The position numbers and the translations under genes were made by a program. The notes under the pieces were generated by a model. The model searched no databases. It saw only the letters and a program-made list of their open reading frames with translations, and had not been told where the DNA came from. Positions 52,097 to 61,453 of a stretch of DNA of 64,000 nt are shown in pieces. The stretch comes from Clostridia bacterium (GTDB lineage Bacteria; Bacillota; Clostridia; Christensenellales; CAG-138): positions 1 through 64,000 of the forward strand of contig JAUNCT010000003.1 of NCBI GenBank assembly GCA_030526425.1, in the 5' to 3' direction. Numbering within the stretch: the first letter of the stretch is position 1; each line of letters begins with the position of its first letter.

Positions 52097-54178
52097 TGCG
52101 CGCCAAATGAGCATGTAGATAAAGATGAGGCAGATCGCCCCGCACAGCATCAGGAACGCAAAGGAGATGTTCGAGGTGAGGCGCGTCGTGACATCGCGCA
52201 CGGTATGCATGGTGCGGTAGAACAGATGCGCATAGCGGTGCTTGCCGTGCTGCTCCTTGCCGAGGCGCCACGCGAAGGTATCGACCTCGAGACCGAGGCG
52301 GTACGGAAGCGAATCGCGCACAGTGTCCTGCTCATACCAGCGGGACGGCTTGTAGAAGACCTTGCCGACGAGAAGGATCAGCGCGTCCGGCAGGTCGCAG
52401 GCGATCCTTCCGAGGATGCCCGAAACGCGGAGCGTGCCCTTTGCAAGCGGCGTCGTGATGCGGTTTTCGCCGAAGAGCGCGGCGAACGCGCCGCCGACAC
52501 CGGGCAGGACCTTCGTCAGCAGCGGACGATACACGAGTTCCTCGAGGTCGAGCTTTTTCGGCCAGCGGTCGACATACGCGCCGTTCTTCATGAGGACCTT
52601 GCGGATGAACAGGAAGTAGAGCGCGGCGCCGATGGCAACGGAAATCGCTGCACCCTTGAGGTTCGCAAGCGACAGATAGTGCACCGCGTGCTCGAGGTGA
52701 CCCGCGTGGAAGAAATCGGTACCGAGGTCGGCGATGCCGTTCATGGTGGTGTTCGCCGTCAAACCGAGCACCGGCAGGAGCACCGCGGGAACGGCGAGCG
52801 CAATGAAGCTTGCGGGGGTCATATACCGCTTGTTCTCATCGAACGCCTGCTGACGCTTGGGGTCGGCGTTCTTTTCGACGAAGAGGCAGACGTAGAGCTT
52901 CGTCATGTAGGCGAGCGTCATGCCGCCCGAAATGAGGAACAGCCACTCGACGACGGACAGTGCGGGACCGTAATGCGGCACGCCCTCGACGATCGCTTCA
53001 TGCAGGAGCGTTTTGGAAACGTAGCCGTTCAGGAGCGGGATGCCGCCGATGCCGAGATAGCCCATGAGGAAGGCGAAGTTCAGCACCGGCTTTTTGCGCC
53101 CGAAGCCGCGGATCTCGTTGAGGTCGAGCTTGTGGAGGTTCATGTACACGACGCCCGCGCATTCGAACAGCACCAGCTTGAACATGGAATGGTTGACCAT
53201 GTGCAGGAGCGTACCGCGCGCGGCGAGGGCGTTCTCCTCCCCGAGCAGCCCCATCATGCCGATGCCGACGAGGATGAAGCCGATCTGCGACATCGAAGAG
53301 CACGCGAGCGTGCGCTTGAGGTCGATGCTGAACAGGGCGAGCACCGCGCCGAGCACCATGGTCACGGTGCCGAGCGTGAGGATCAGCGTGCCCCATGCGG
53401 GGTCGTGACGGAAGATGTTGCAGGAGATCGCGAGGATGCCCCAGATACCGGACTTGGTCAAAACGCCCGACAGCAGTGCGGACGCGGGCGCCGGCGCAAC
53501 GGGATGCGCTTTCGGCAGCCAGATGTGGAGCGGGAACATGCCCGCCTTGGCGCCGAAGCCGAAGAGGATGCACCCGCCCGCGATGTAGAGGGTCTTCTTA
53601 TCCGGGCAGGCGGCGGCAAGCTCGTACAGCTTCGAGATCTCGGTCGTGCCGAGCTTGAAGGAAACGAGGAACAGACCCATCAGCGCCACGAGACCGCCGA
53701 TGACCGCGACGGCGAGGTATGTGAGCGCCGCCTTGGTCGCGCCCGGCGTTTCTTCCTGCATGACCCAGGTGAAGGACGTGAAGGACATGATCTCGAAGAA
53801 CACGAACGCCGTATAGAGATCCGCGCCGAGGAAAACGCCCATCGTCGCGCCGAGGGTCATGAGGTTGAAGAAGTAATAGCGGTTTTGGTTGTGATGGTGG
53901 CGGAAGTACTGCGGCGAAAGCAGCAGGGTCATTGCCCACATGAGGGCGATGACCGCGATGTACACCTTGCGGAAACCGTCGAGCTCGAGTTTGAGCCCCG
54001 CCATGAGCGGCAGGGTCAGTGCGTGATCCGGCTGCAGTACGGTGAACACCGCGACGCCGAGCGTCAAAAGCCCTGTGCCGATGGCGACGCGGTCGCGCAG
54101 CGCTTCGTTTTTGCGCCCCACCGCGAACGCGATGAGCGCCATGACCATCGGGAAGAAAACGAGAATCGTCAAATCCAT
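52094..54178 (-). CDS. NuoL/Mrp-type proton-conducting subunit, long form
   Basis: 694 aa, the longest of four antiporter-like subunits. The proton-antiporter core has the TM5 Glu in FVFFEIMSFTSF, the TM7 Lys in GAKAGMFPLHIWLPKAHP and the TM8 Lys in LTKSGIW. An extra C-terminal part (after residue about 500) adds more helices, so this one may play the MrpA/NuoL end-of-chain role. Last gene of the operon. Confidence 0.88.
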   Translation of the reverse strand: MDLTILVFFPMVMALIAFAVGRKNEALRDRVAIGTGLLTLGVAVFTVLQPDHALTLPLMAGLKLELDGFRKVYIAVIALMWAMTLLLSPQYFRHHHNQNRYYFFNLMTLGATMGVFLGADLYTAFVFFEIMSFTSFTWVMQEETPGATKAALTYLAVAVIGGLVALMGLFLVSFKLGTTEISKLYELAAACPDKKTLYIAGGCILFGFGAKAGMFPLHIWLPKAHPVAPAPASALLSGVLTKSGIWGILAISCNIFRHDPAWGTLILTLGTVTMVLGAVLALFSIDLKRTLACSSMSQIGFILVGIGMMGLLGEENALAARGTLLHMVNHSMFKLVLFECAGVVYMNLHKLDLNEIRGFGRKKPVLNFAFLMGYLGIGGIPLLNGYVSKTLLHEAIVEGVPHYGPALSVVEWLFLISGGMTLAYMTKLYVCLFVEKNADPKRQQAFDENKRYMTPASFIALAVPAVLLPVLGLTANTTMNGIADLGTDFFHAGHLEHAVHYLSLANLKGAAISVAIGAALYFLFIRKVLMKNGAYVDRWPKKLDLEELVYRPLLTKVLPGVGGAFAALFGENRITTPLAKGTLRVSGILGRIACDLPDALILLVGKVFYKPSRWYEQDTVRDSLPYRLGLEVDTFAWRLGKEQHGKHRYAHLFYRTMHTVRDVTTRLTSNISFAFLMLCGAICLIFIYMLIWRA

Positions 54179-54191
54179 GCGGTCTCCCTCC

Positions 54192-55661
54192 TTACATTCC
54201 GGCGGCGATCGCCGCGGCGGCGTTCACGATGGGCTGTGCGAAGATGCCCGTGAGCAGCACGCCGACGGACAGAAGAACCATCGGAACGGTCATTTTGAAA
54301 CCGACCTCATGCACCGACCCGAGCCCTTCCGCGATGTCGTCCTTTGCGGGGAACCAAACGCGGCAGACGACCGTGAACATGTACATGGCGGTCAGCAACG
54401 CGGCAAACAGCAGTACGGCTGCGCCGGCATACGCGAGGCGGCTGCCGGAATCCGCGGCGGCGGTCAGCAGGTGCCATTTACTGACGAAGCCCGAGAACGG
54501 CGGGATACCCGTCAGCGCCAGTGCGGACACCGTGAAGCAGGCGAAGGTCACGGGCATCCTTCTGCCGATACCGCCCATGTCCTTGAGGTATTCCCTGCCC
54601 GTGCCGTGCAGGAGCGCGCCCGCGCAGAAGAACGCGAGGATCTTGATCTCGGCATGGAACGCCATGTGGAGGAGACCCGCGGTGAGACCCGCTTCGGTCA
54701 TCATCAGCACGCCGAAGAGGATGTAGGACAGGTTCGCCACCGTCGAATACGCGAGGCGGCGCTTCCAGTGATGCTCCTTCAGGGCTTTCGACGCACCGTA
54801 GAAGATGGTGAAGATCGCGATGCACATGGCAACGCGCTGTGCCCAGGAGTGCTTGATAAGCTCCGTACCGTAGGCAAAGTAGGTCAGACGGACGATCGCG
54901 AACACACCCGATTTGACGACCGCCACGGCATGCAGCAGCGCGGTGACCGGTGTGGGCGCGACGCTCGCTTTCGGCAGCCAGCGGTGGAGCGGGAAGATCG
55001 CCGCCTTGACGCCGAAGCCGACGAAACCGAACAGCCAGAACAGCAGCATGATGTTGCGGGAGCCGTAGTCGCCGCCCGCGAGCACGCCGCCGAAGGTGTA
55101 GCCCGCGCCGTTGCCCTTGCCGATGATGAACATGAGCGACAGGAACGCGAACGCGGCACCGCCGAGGCAGTATGCGAGATAGCTGCGGACCGCACGGGTC
55201 GCCTTACGCGTCATGGGCTGCATGACGAGCGGCACCGTAACGAGGGTGAGCAGCTCGTAGAAACAGTACATCGTGAACAGGTCCGCGCTCATCGCAACGC
55301 CGAGCGTGATGCCGTAGCACATCGTGAAGAACGCGAAGAACGACGGGAGCCGCTCCTCATGGGACATATACTCGGCGGCGTACAGCACCGTCACGGGCCA
55401 CAGCGTGGCGACGATGCCGGCAAAGAACCTGCCGAGCGCATCGAACCGCAGGCGGAACGCGAGAGCCTTCGTCATGTGCAGGAGGGTCAGTTCCGATTTT
55501 CCGCAGGTGAGGATGAGCCCCCAAACGAGCGCACTCGTCGCAACGGTGACCAAGCCGACCCACGCCATGAGGACCTTTTTCGGCCGGTTGCGGAAAAAGA
55601 ACACGGACGCGCCGCCGAGGATCGGCAGCAGCACCGCGAGGATAAGAAACTTTTCGTCCAT
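54192..55661 (-). CDS. NuoL/M/N-Mrp type proton-conducting subunit
   Basis: 489 aa membrane protein. TM5 Glu in MYCFYELLTLVTVPLV, TM7 Lys in GVKAAIFPLHRWLPKAS, TM8 Lys in AVVKSGVFAI, and GFVSKWHLL near TM12. A complete antiporter module closely related to the two next genes; starts 11 bases after the previous stop. Confidence 0.9.
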   Translation of the reverse strand: MDEKFLILAVLLPILGGASVFFFRNRPKKVLMAWVGLVTVATSALVWGLILTCGKSELTLLHMTKALAFRLRFDALGRFFAGIVATLWPVTVLYAAEYMSHEERLPSFFAFFTMCYGITLGVAMSADLFTMYCFYELLTLVTVPLVMQPMTRKATRAVRSYLAYCLGGAAFAFLSLMFIIGKGNGAGYTFGGVLAGGDYGSRNIMLLFWLFGFVGFGVKAAIFPLHRWLPKASVAPTPVTALLHAVAVVKSGVFAIVRLTYFAYGTELIKHSWAQRVAMCIAIFTIFYGASKALKEHHWKRRLAYSTVANLSYILFGVLMMTEAGLTAGLLHMAFHAEIKILAFFCAGALLHGTGREYLKDMGGIGRRMPVTFACFTVSALALTGIPPFSGFVSKWHLLTAAADSGSRLAYAGAAVLLFAALLTAMYMFTVVCRVWFPAKDDIAEGLGSVHEVGFKMTVPMVLLSVGVLLTGIFAQPIVNAAAAIAAGM

Positions 55662-55671
55662 GGTCCGCGCC

Positions 55672-57126
55672 TCAGAACATGGATGCGGCGACCGATGCGA
55701 GCCAACCGACGATCGGCTGCGAAACGATGCCCATCACCAGCGTGCCCGCGGAAAGCAGCACAACGGGGAGCCACATGGTCTTACCGCCTTCATCGTTGCG
55801 GGCAGGTGCCTTAAAGCCCTCCCCGGGGAAGAAGCCGTTGATCGTCACGGGGAGAAGGTAGCCCGCGGTGAGGAGCGCGGAAACGAGCAGCACGACCGGC
55901 GCGAGCCAGGTGAACACACCCATCCCGGAGTTGAGCGCGCCCATCGCAAGGTACCACTTCGAAACGAAGCCGGACGCCGGCGGGATGCCGATGAGCGCCA
56001 GCGAAGCGATCGTGAACGCCCACAGGGTCACGGGCATGGATTTGCCGTAACCGCGGTATTCGTCGACGTTGTGCTTGCCGGTGTTGTGGATGAACGAACC
56101 CGCGACGAGGAACAAACAGACCTTGATGCAGGCATGGAACAGCACGTGCAGAAGACCGCCCGTGACGGATTCCGGCGTGAGGAACAGCAGACCCGTCATC
56201 ACGTAGGAGATCTGGCTGACGGAGGAATACGCAAGGCGCTTTTTGAACACCTTTTCGCGGTACGCCATCATCGAGCCCATGAACACAGTGAGCAGCGCCA
56301 GCGCGAGCCACGCCTTGTGCACCCAGGTGCCGAACAGGAACCCGGTACCGAAGGAGAAGAACACGAGGCGGATGACCGCCAGAACGCCCGCCTTGGCGAT
56401 GATGCCCGACAGGACCGCGGAAGCCGGCGCGGGCGCGACGGGGTGCGCGGTGGGCAGCCAGCCGTGCAGCGGATAAAGACCCGCTTTCGCGCCGAAACCG
56501 ATGACGCCGAGGAACGCCGCAACGAGCAGGAGCGTTTCATGCCCCGCGAGCTTTGCCGCATCGAGGTTGCCGCCGGCGTTGAATTCGAGCGTCGTCGCAT
56601 AGCGGTTGAGGAAGAAGATGCAGCCGAGCGCGAGGAAGGCGCCCGCGACCGAGTAGAACAGATACTTCATCGCGGCACGCACCGACTCCTTCGAGCGGTC
56701 GTGCAGAACGAGCGGCATCGACAGCAGGGTGATCATTTCGAAGAAGAAGTACATGGTGATGAGGTTGCGCGAGAAGTCCATGCCCATGAGCGCCGCCTCA
56801 CTCAACAGGAAGAAGACGAAGAAGCGCCCCTCCCCTTCCTCATGCTCGAGATACTTGAACGCGTAGATGCCGGTGGGCAGGAAACCGAACGCCGCGATCG
56901 CCATGAACACCTTGGACACGCCGTCCATCCGGAGGGCGACGGTGAGCGTTTCCGTCATGGAAAACAGCACCGCTTCCGCAGCGGGCACGGTCAGCATGTA
57001 CAGGGCGAGCAGCGCTTCGAGAACGAGCGCCGCACCCGCGACGAGGTGGATCTTTTTCCGGTCTTCCCCAAGGAACGGCAGTACCGCCGCGGCAAGCACC
57101 GGGACCAGGATCATCAAAATCATCAT
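55672..57126 (-). CDS. mrpD: NuoL/M/N-Mrp type proton-conducting subunit (MrpD-like)
   Basis: 484 aa. TM5 Glu in MYFFFEMITLLSMPLVL, TM7 Lys in GAKAGLYPLHGWLPTAHP, TM8 Lys in GIIAKAGVLAV. Length and order relative to the NuoK-like subunit fit MrpD. Four bases separate it from the previous gene. Confidence 0.9.
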   Translation of the reverse strand: MMILMILVPVLAAAVLPFLGEDRKKIHLVAGAALVLEALLALYMLTVPAAEAVLFSMTETLTVALRMDGVSKVFMAIAAFGFLPTGIYAFKYLEHEEGEGRFFVFFLLSEAALMGMDFSRNLITMYFFFEMITLLSMPLVLHDRSKESVRAAMKYLFYSVAGAFLALGCIFFLNRYATTLEFNAGGNLDAAKLAGHETLLLVAAFLGVIGFGAKAGLYPLHGWLPTAHPVAPAPASAVLSGIIAKAGVLAVIRLVFFSFGTGFLFGTWVHKAWLALALLTVFMGSMMAYREKVFKKRLAYSSVSQISYVMTGLLFLTPESVTGGLLHVLFHACIKVCLFLVAGSFIHNTGKHNVDEYRGYGKSMPVTLWAFTIASLALIGIPPASGFVSKWYLAMGALNSGMGVFTWLAPVVLLVSALLTAGYLLPVTINGFFPGEGFKAPARNDEGGKTMWLPVVLLSAGTLVMGIVSQPIVGWLASVAASMF

Positions 57127-57130
57127 AGGT

Positions 57131-58633
57131 TCAACCTACCTTTCCGAAGATCTCCAACCCCCGCTCGAGCAGACCGATGAGGGGCGAAGCGAAGATGCCC
57201 GCCGTGAGATTCAGCACGACGGAAGCGACCGCGGAGACCGCGAACGAACTCTGATCGCGGAACTCCGGCGCGGGAAGAAACTCTTTCTTGGGAACGTTGT
57301 ACAGACGGATGACCGTACGCGCGAAGTAGAAGGTATTCAGCAGCGTCGACAGTGCGAGCACGATGAGCGGCAGGACCATCTTATGCTGCGTTTCGAGTGC
57401 GGCAAGCGCAAGCATGTACTTGCTCATGAACACCATCGTCAGCGGGATGCCGATCATGCTGAACGCGCCGATGGTGAAGGTGACGCCCGCAAGCTTCGCG
57501 GCGTGCGCGGCACCGTGCAGGTCGCGGAAGCGCTTACTCCCGCCCGCGGCGTCGACAAGGCGCGAAGCGGACAGGAACAGCGCGGGCTTCGTGACAGCGT
57601 GCGCGAGGATGTGGAACAGCGCGGCGGTGACGCCCATGGCGGGCGAGATGCCGATGCCGAGGTAGATATAACCGATCTGCGCAGAAGACGAATGCGCGAG
57701 CATGCGGTAGATGTCGTTTTCGCGGATGGCGCCGATGGAGCCCATGATGATGCCGCACATACCGAACACATACAGCACGTTCTGCACGCCCGAGGCGTAG
57801 AAGACTTCCGCACCGAAGACCGAGAAGATGACCTTCAGCAGGAAGAAGATGTAGCCCTTACTGACGAGACCCGAGAGGATACCCGAGGAGCAGGGCGTCG
57901 CATAGCCGTAGGTATCCGGCATCCAGTAATGGAACGGGAACATACCGCTCTTGATCGCAAGACCGACGGTGATGAGGCAGATCGAGGTCGACAGCGGCAC
58001 GCGGTATTCCCCGCTTTCGGCGAGGACCGCGATGGCGGACTTCATATCCGGCATGAGCAGGTGCCCCGTGATGTTGTAGAGGAACACCACACCGAGCAGG
58101 AACAGACCCGAACCGATGAGGCTGAAGATCATATAGCGGATCGCCGCGAGGGTGGTCCTGCCGACGTTGCGGATCATGAGGATGCCACAGGACGCGAGCG
58201 TGCAGATCTCGATGAAAACGTAACCCGTGAAGATATCGTTCGAGTAGCACAGCACGACGAGCGCCGCCTGGATGAGGTTCACCATCACGAAGTAAAGGTT
58301 GCGCTTGTCCTTTTCGATATCCTCGATGATGTGCTTGCGCCCGCCGATGAGCGTGAGGCACATGATCACCGAGAACGCCGCCGAGAACAGCGGCTCGAGA
58401 ATGCCCATTTGGATCTCGTTGCCCCACGGCCGCGGGAAGTGACCCATCATGTAGGTGACGGTCTTGCCGTTTTGGATGCCCATGACCAGCACGCAGATGT
58501 TCGCCGCGGCGAGCAGCCATGCGAGAGTCATCGAAAGGTGATGCGCCACACGGCTCTTCACGACCGAGCACGCGACGGAACAGATGAGGCACGCAACGAT
58601 CATGAACAGCGGAAGGTTGACGAAAAAGCTCAT
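57131..58633 (-). CDS. NuoM/N-Mrp type proton-conducting subunit
   Basis: 500 aa. TM5 Glu in GYVFIEICTLAS, TM7 Lys in AIKSGMFPFHYWMPDTYGYATP, TM8 Lys in LVSKGYIF. It resembles MrpD/NuoN. Its ATG overlaps the stop of the NuoK-like gene as ATGA. Confidence 0.9.
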   Translation of the reverse strand: MSFFVNLPLFMIVACLICSVACSVVKSRVAHHLSMTLAWLLAAANICVLVMGIQNGKTVTYMMGHFPRPWGNEIQMGILEPLFSAAFSVIMCLTLIGGRKHIIEDIEKDKRNLYFVMVNLIQAALVVLCYSNDIFTGYVFIEICTLASCGILMIRNVGRTTLAAIRYMIFSLIGSGLFLLGVVFLYNITGHLLMPDMKSAIAVLAESGEYRVPLSTSICLITVGLAIKSGMFPFHYWMPDTYGYATPCSSGILSGLVSKGYIFFLLKVIFSVFGAEVFYASGVQNVLYVFGMCGIIMGSIGAIRENDIYRMLAHSSSAQIGYIYLGIGISPAMGVTAALFHILAHAVTKPALFLSASRLVDAAGGSKRFRDLHGAAHAAKLAGVTFTIGAFSMIGIPLTMVFMSKYMLALAALETQHKMVLPLIVLALSTLLNTFYFARTVIRLYNVPKKEFLPAPEFRDQSSFAVSAVASVVLNLTAGIFASPLIGLLERGLEIFGKVG

Positions 58634-59028
58634 TCCTCCGCCTCCTTCTTCGCATCGTCCCGGTCGAGCTTCGCCTTCATGTAGATCTCATCGAGATCGA
58701 GCGTATGGTAGCGCGCATACAGGCGCACCGTCAGCGCAAGCATGACCGCCGTGACCGACACGGAAACGACGATGCCCGTGAGCACGAGACCCGCAGGCAG
58801 GGGGTTCACGTAATTGCCCGCTTCGGTCACCCCATCGACGATGATGGGCGCCGTACGCCCGTTGATGAAGCCGATGCTCGTGAGCATGAGGCAGGTCGCC
58901 GTATCCATGATGTTGAGACCGATGATCTTTTTGAACAGGTTCCGGTGCAGCAGGAGCGTGGAAAAGCCCACCGCGAACAGAACGACCGCAACGCACTGGA
59001 TGCGGTTCGACCACAGTGTTTCGAGCAT
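58630..59028 (-). CDS. mrpC: NuoK/MrpC-like subunit
   Basis: 132 aa, three helices, with the family core LFKKIIGLNIMDTATCLMLTS and a C-terminal charged tail (KAKLDRDDAKKEAEE). MrpC/MnhC homologue linking the antiporter subunits. It begins directly after the MrpB-like stop. Confidence 0.92.
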   Translation of the reverse strand: MLETLWSNRIQCVAVVLFAVGFSTLLLHRNLFKKIIGLNIMDTATCLMLTSIGFINGRTAPIIVDGVTEAGNYVNPLPAGLVLTGIVVSVSVTAVMLALTVRLYARYHTLDLDEIYMKAKLDRDDAKKEAEE

Positions 59029-59943
59029 TCAGATGCGCCCCCTTGTAAACACGGAATAGAAGCCGTACATCGTGCACGCGACGACGATGCCGACGGCGAT
59101 GTTGAGCGGCAGGATGAGACCCGCCGAGAAGATCATGCCGGGTGTACCCGGAACGAAGATCGACTCGAGATGGTTCGCGCCGCAGAAGAACGAGTAGCAC
59201 TTGGCGAGGCTGTAGAAGCACAGCGACGCGAGAACAATCCTGCGGTAGACCTTGAAGTTGAGGATCTTGTCGAGCTCATCGAAGCCGAACGCGATGGCGT
59301 ACAGGATGAGACCGCCGCCGATGACCGCGCCGCCGGAAAAGCCGCCGCCCGGTCCGAGGTGACCGTTGAGGATGACGTAGATACCGTAGACGATGACGAG
59401 CGGGACCATGATGCGCACGGTGCTGTGCAGCAGCGGGTCCTTCTGCATGATGTTGCGCTCGAGCTTCGTTTCAACGGGACTCACCGCGCCGCCGAGCGAC
59501 ATCAGAAGGATCGTGACCGCAGTCGCCGCGGTGAACAGAACGTGGGATTCACCGAGCGTATCGAACGCTCGGTAGTCGAGGATGACGCCCGCAACGACAT
59601 TGACCGCGCCCGTTTCCTCCATGCCCTGTTCGACATAGCGCTGCATGACTTCGTTGTGCGCCGGCGCATCCGCCGCGCCGAACGCGGGAAGCTTCGCGAC
59701 GGTGAGCAGCAGAAAGCCGATGAGCACGGTGCAAAGCACCGCCGCCGCAACGGGGTAGAACCTCGTGAAGATGCGGATCTCCCCTTCTTCGATGCCCTCG
59801 ACGGGCTTTTCTTTCCAGGCGTGCTCCGTCGCTTCCTTCGGCATCGGGTCGCCCGCGACGGCTTCGGTCAAAGCCTCCGTCATGTCGAAAGCGCCCGCGT
59901 CCCAGGTGCGGAGCCATTGCTTAAAGGTTGTTTTTTTCTTCAT
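59029..59943 (-). CDS. mrpB: MrpB-like subunit with N-terminal MbhE-like region
   Basis: 304 aa. A cytosolic acidic N-terminus, one helix, a segment resembling the C-terminal part of MrpA/MbhE (VNVVAGVILDYRAFDTLGESHVLFTAA), then the MnhB domain (RIMVPLVIVYGIYVILNGHLGPGGGFSGGAVIGG). In classical Mrp these two are in separate proteins (MrpA C-terminus and MrpB). Overlaps the previous gene by 23 bases. Confidence 0.88.
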   Translation of the reverse strand: MKKKTTFKQWLRTWDAGAFDMTEALTEAVAGDPMPKEATEHAWKEKPVEGIEEGEIRIFTRFYPVAAAVLCTVLIGFLLLTVAKLPAFGAADAPAHNEVMQRYVEQGMEETGAVNVVAGVILDYRAFDTLGESHVLFTAATAVTILLMSLGGAVSPVETKLERNIMQKDPLLHSTVRIMVPLVIVYGIYVILNGHLGPGGGFSGGAVIGGGLILYAIAFGFDELDKILNFKVYRRIVLASLCFYSLAKCYSFFCGANHLESIFVPGTPGMIFSAGLILPLNIAVGIVVACTMYGFYSVFTRGRI

Positions 59944-60190
59944 CTTCGGCCTTCTTCCGGATATCCCGCAGCTTTTTGAGTGTGACGAACAGCAGCACGC
60001 TCGAAACGCCGGCGCCGACCGCCGCCTCCGTGATGGCAAGGTCGGGAGCCTGCAACAGCACCCAAACGATGGACATGATGACGCTGTACGCCATGTAGAT
60101 GACGAGGCTCACGAGCAGGTTCTTGGTGAGGCAGGTGGTGATGCCGCACACGACCAGAAGCCCGAGCAGAAACAGTTCAATGAGATCCAT
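59921..60190 (-). CDS. DUF4040/MbhD-like small membrane subunit
   Basis: 89 aa, three helices. ELFLLGLLVVCGITTCLTKNLLVSLVIYM and LQAPDLAITEAAVGAGVSSVLLFVTLKKL match the C-terminal domain of MrpA that occurs as the separate MbhD subunit in membrane hydrogenases. Overlaps both neighbours. Confidence 0.88.
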   Translation of the reverse strand: MDLIELFLLGLLVVCGITTCLTKNLLVSLVIYMAYSVIMSIVWVLLQAPDLAITEAAVGAGVSSVLLFVTLKKLRDIRKKAEDEEKNNL

Positions 60191-60518
60191 TTTCCTTCTC
60201 CTCCCCCGTTTGGATGTGTTCGGATACGGTTTCGTCGGTGTCGATCTCCATGCGCCCGACGATATGCGATGCGACGGGGCTCGAGACCCAAAGCACGAAC
60301 AGAACTGCAATGAGTTTCGGCACGAACGACCAGCTGTGCACGAGCACCATGAGCCCCACGAGGATGCACGCCATCGACACCGTATCGAGGATGGCCGCGC
60401 AGTGCATGCGGTTCATAACGAACTTGAAGCGGTACACGCCGAGCATGGAGATCGCCGCGGAAACGATGCCCAGCAGGAACAGGACGGCTGTAATGAGATA
60501 ACGCACGGTTTCAGACAT
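60177..60518 (-). CDS. mrpG: MrpG-like subunit
   Basis: 113 aa, three helices; ISMLGVYRFKFVMNRMHCAAILDTVSMACILVGLM is the MnhG/MrpG core. Overlaps the DUF4040 gene (14 bases) and mrpF (8 bases). Confidence 0.93.
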   Translation of the reverse strand: MSETVRYLITAVLFLLGIVSAAISMLGVYRFKFVMNRMHCAAILDTVSMACILVGLMVLVHSWSFVPKLIAVLFVLWVSSPVASHIVGRMEIDTDETVSEHIQTGEEKENGSH

Positions 60519-60801
60519 CTTCTTCCTCCCCTTCCTTATGGGATGCGATGCTGACCTTTGCGAGCACGACCACCGCGAGGAAGCTGATCATGCAGTAGAT
60601 CAGGCAGACATCGAGCAGCCAGCTCTGGTCGAGCAGCACCGCGAGCACCGCGATCGCCGCGGTGGACAGCGAACCCAGCATGTTGATGCCGAGGATGCGG
60701 TCCGCCATGCGGGGACCGCGCACCGCGCGGAGGAACGCGAACACGAGGAACACGACGAGGCATACGAGTACCCCGGCGAGCAAAATACGGAAACGGTCCA
60801 T
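60511..60801 (-). CDS. mrpF: MrpF-like subunit
   Basis: 96 aa, three helices; the motif FAFLRAVRGPRMADRILGINMLGS is diagnostic of MnhF/MrpF. The ATG is one base after the mrpE stop. Confidence 0.94.
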   Translation of the reverse strand: MDRFRILLAGVLVCLVVFLVFAFLRAVRGPRMADRILGINMLGSLSTAAIAVLAVLLDQSWLLDVCLIYCMISFLAVVVLAKVSIASHKEGEEEDV

Positions 60802-60802
60802 G

Positions 60803-61261
60803 TTACGCCTCCAATCTGCGGATCCAGCGGAGGAACGTCGCGTCCTCCGAGGTGTCGAGCATCGAGCGGTCGAGACAGTGCACGGTGAACGCATCGCCCT
60901 CGACCTTGACGGTGATCGTGCCCGGCGTGAGGGTGATGGAATTCGCGAGCAGGAACCGGCCGATATCGGTCTTGAGTCCCGCTTCGAAGGTCACGAGCGT
61001 CGGGGCGAGGCGGTACTTCGGAAACAGGATGTCGCGAAGCACCACGAACGCGGCTTTGAAGATCTCCCACACGAGCACGCCGGCGTACGCGAGGAACAGC
61101 GGCGTCTTTTTGAGGACCCTGCCCTCGGTCTTGGGCGTGTAGCCGAACAGCTTGTATTCGAGCGCCGCCAGCGCCGCAACGATGGGCACGCCGAGCAGCA
61201 GGGTCTCCACGGTGACCTTGCCGCAAAGGAGCAGCCAAAAGACATACATCAGGATATACAA
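60803..61261 (-). CDS. mrpE: MrpE-like subunit
   Basis: 152 aa, PF01899-type: two to three helices, then VFVVLRDILFPKYRLAPTLVTFEAGLKTDIGRFLLANSITLTPGTITVKVEGDAF. First gene of the antiporter operon. I take the TTG at 61261 because GGAGG lies eight bases upstream; an ATG four codons later is possible. Confidence 0.93.
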   Translation of the reverse strand: MYILMYVFWLLLCGKVTVETLLLGVPIVAALAALEYKLFGYTPKTEGRVLKKTPLFLAYAGVLVWEIFKAAFVVLRDILFPKYRLAPTLVTFEAGLKTDIGRFLLANSITLTPGTITVKVEGDAFTVHCLDRSMLDTSEDATFLRWIRRLEA

Positions 61262-61301
61262 CGGATGAACCTCCTTTATCCCGTTAGTTTCACAACCTTG
61301 A

Positions 61302-61307
61302 ATTATA
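61302..61307 (-). promoter_or_regulatory. Extended -10 of the Mrp-like operon promoter
   Basis: TGCTATAAT on the minus strand, 41 bases before the mrpE start. A TTGAAT lies 19 bases upstream, so the promoter probably relies on the TG extension. Confidence 0.65.
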
Positions 61308-61410
61308 GCACAGCGTTACGCAAGTGATTCAAGAGAAACCGAATGAATCAATAGTTTTTATCGATATTCTCCCACTGTCCGCCCATGTGCGGAAAAAAGG
61401 GGACCGAAAC

Positions 61411-61449
61411 AAAAGAAAAACCCTTTCCCGCAGGTGTTCGGGAAAGGGT
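61411..61449 (-). terminator. Terminator of the metY-metA operon
   Basis: CCCTTTCCCG and its complement around an eight-base loop, then TTTTTCTTTT on the minus strand, just past the metA stop. Confidence 0.87.
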
Positions 61450-61453
61450 CGGA

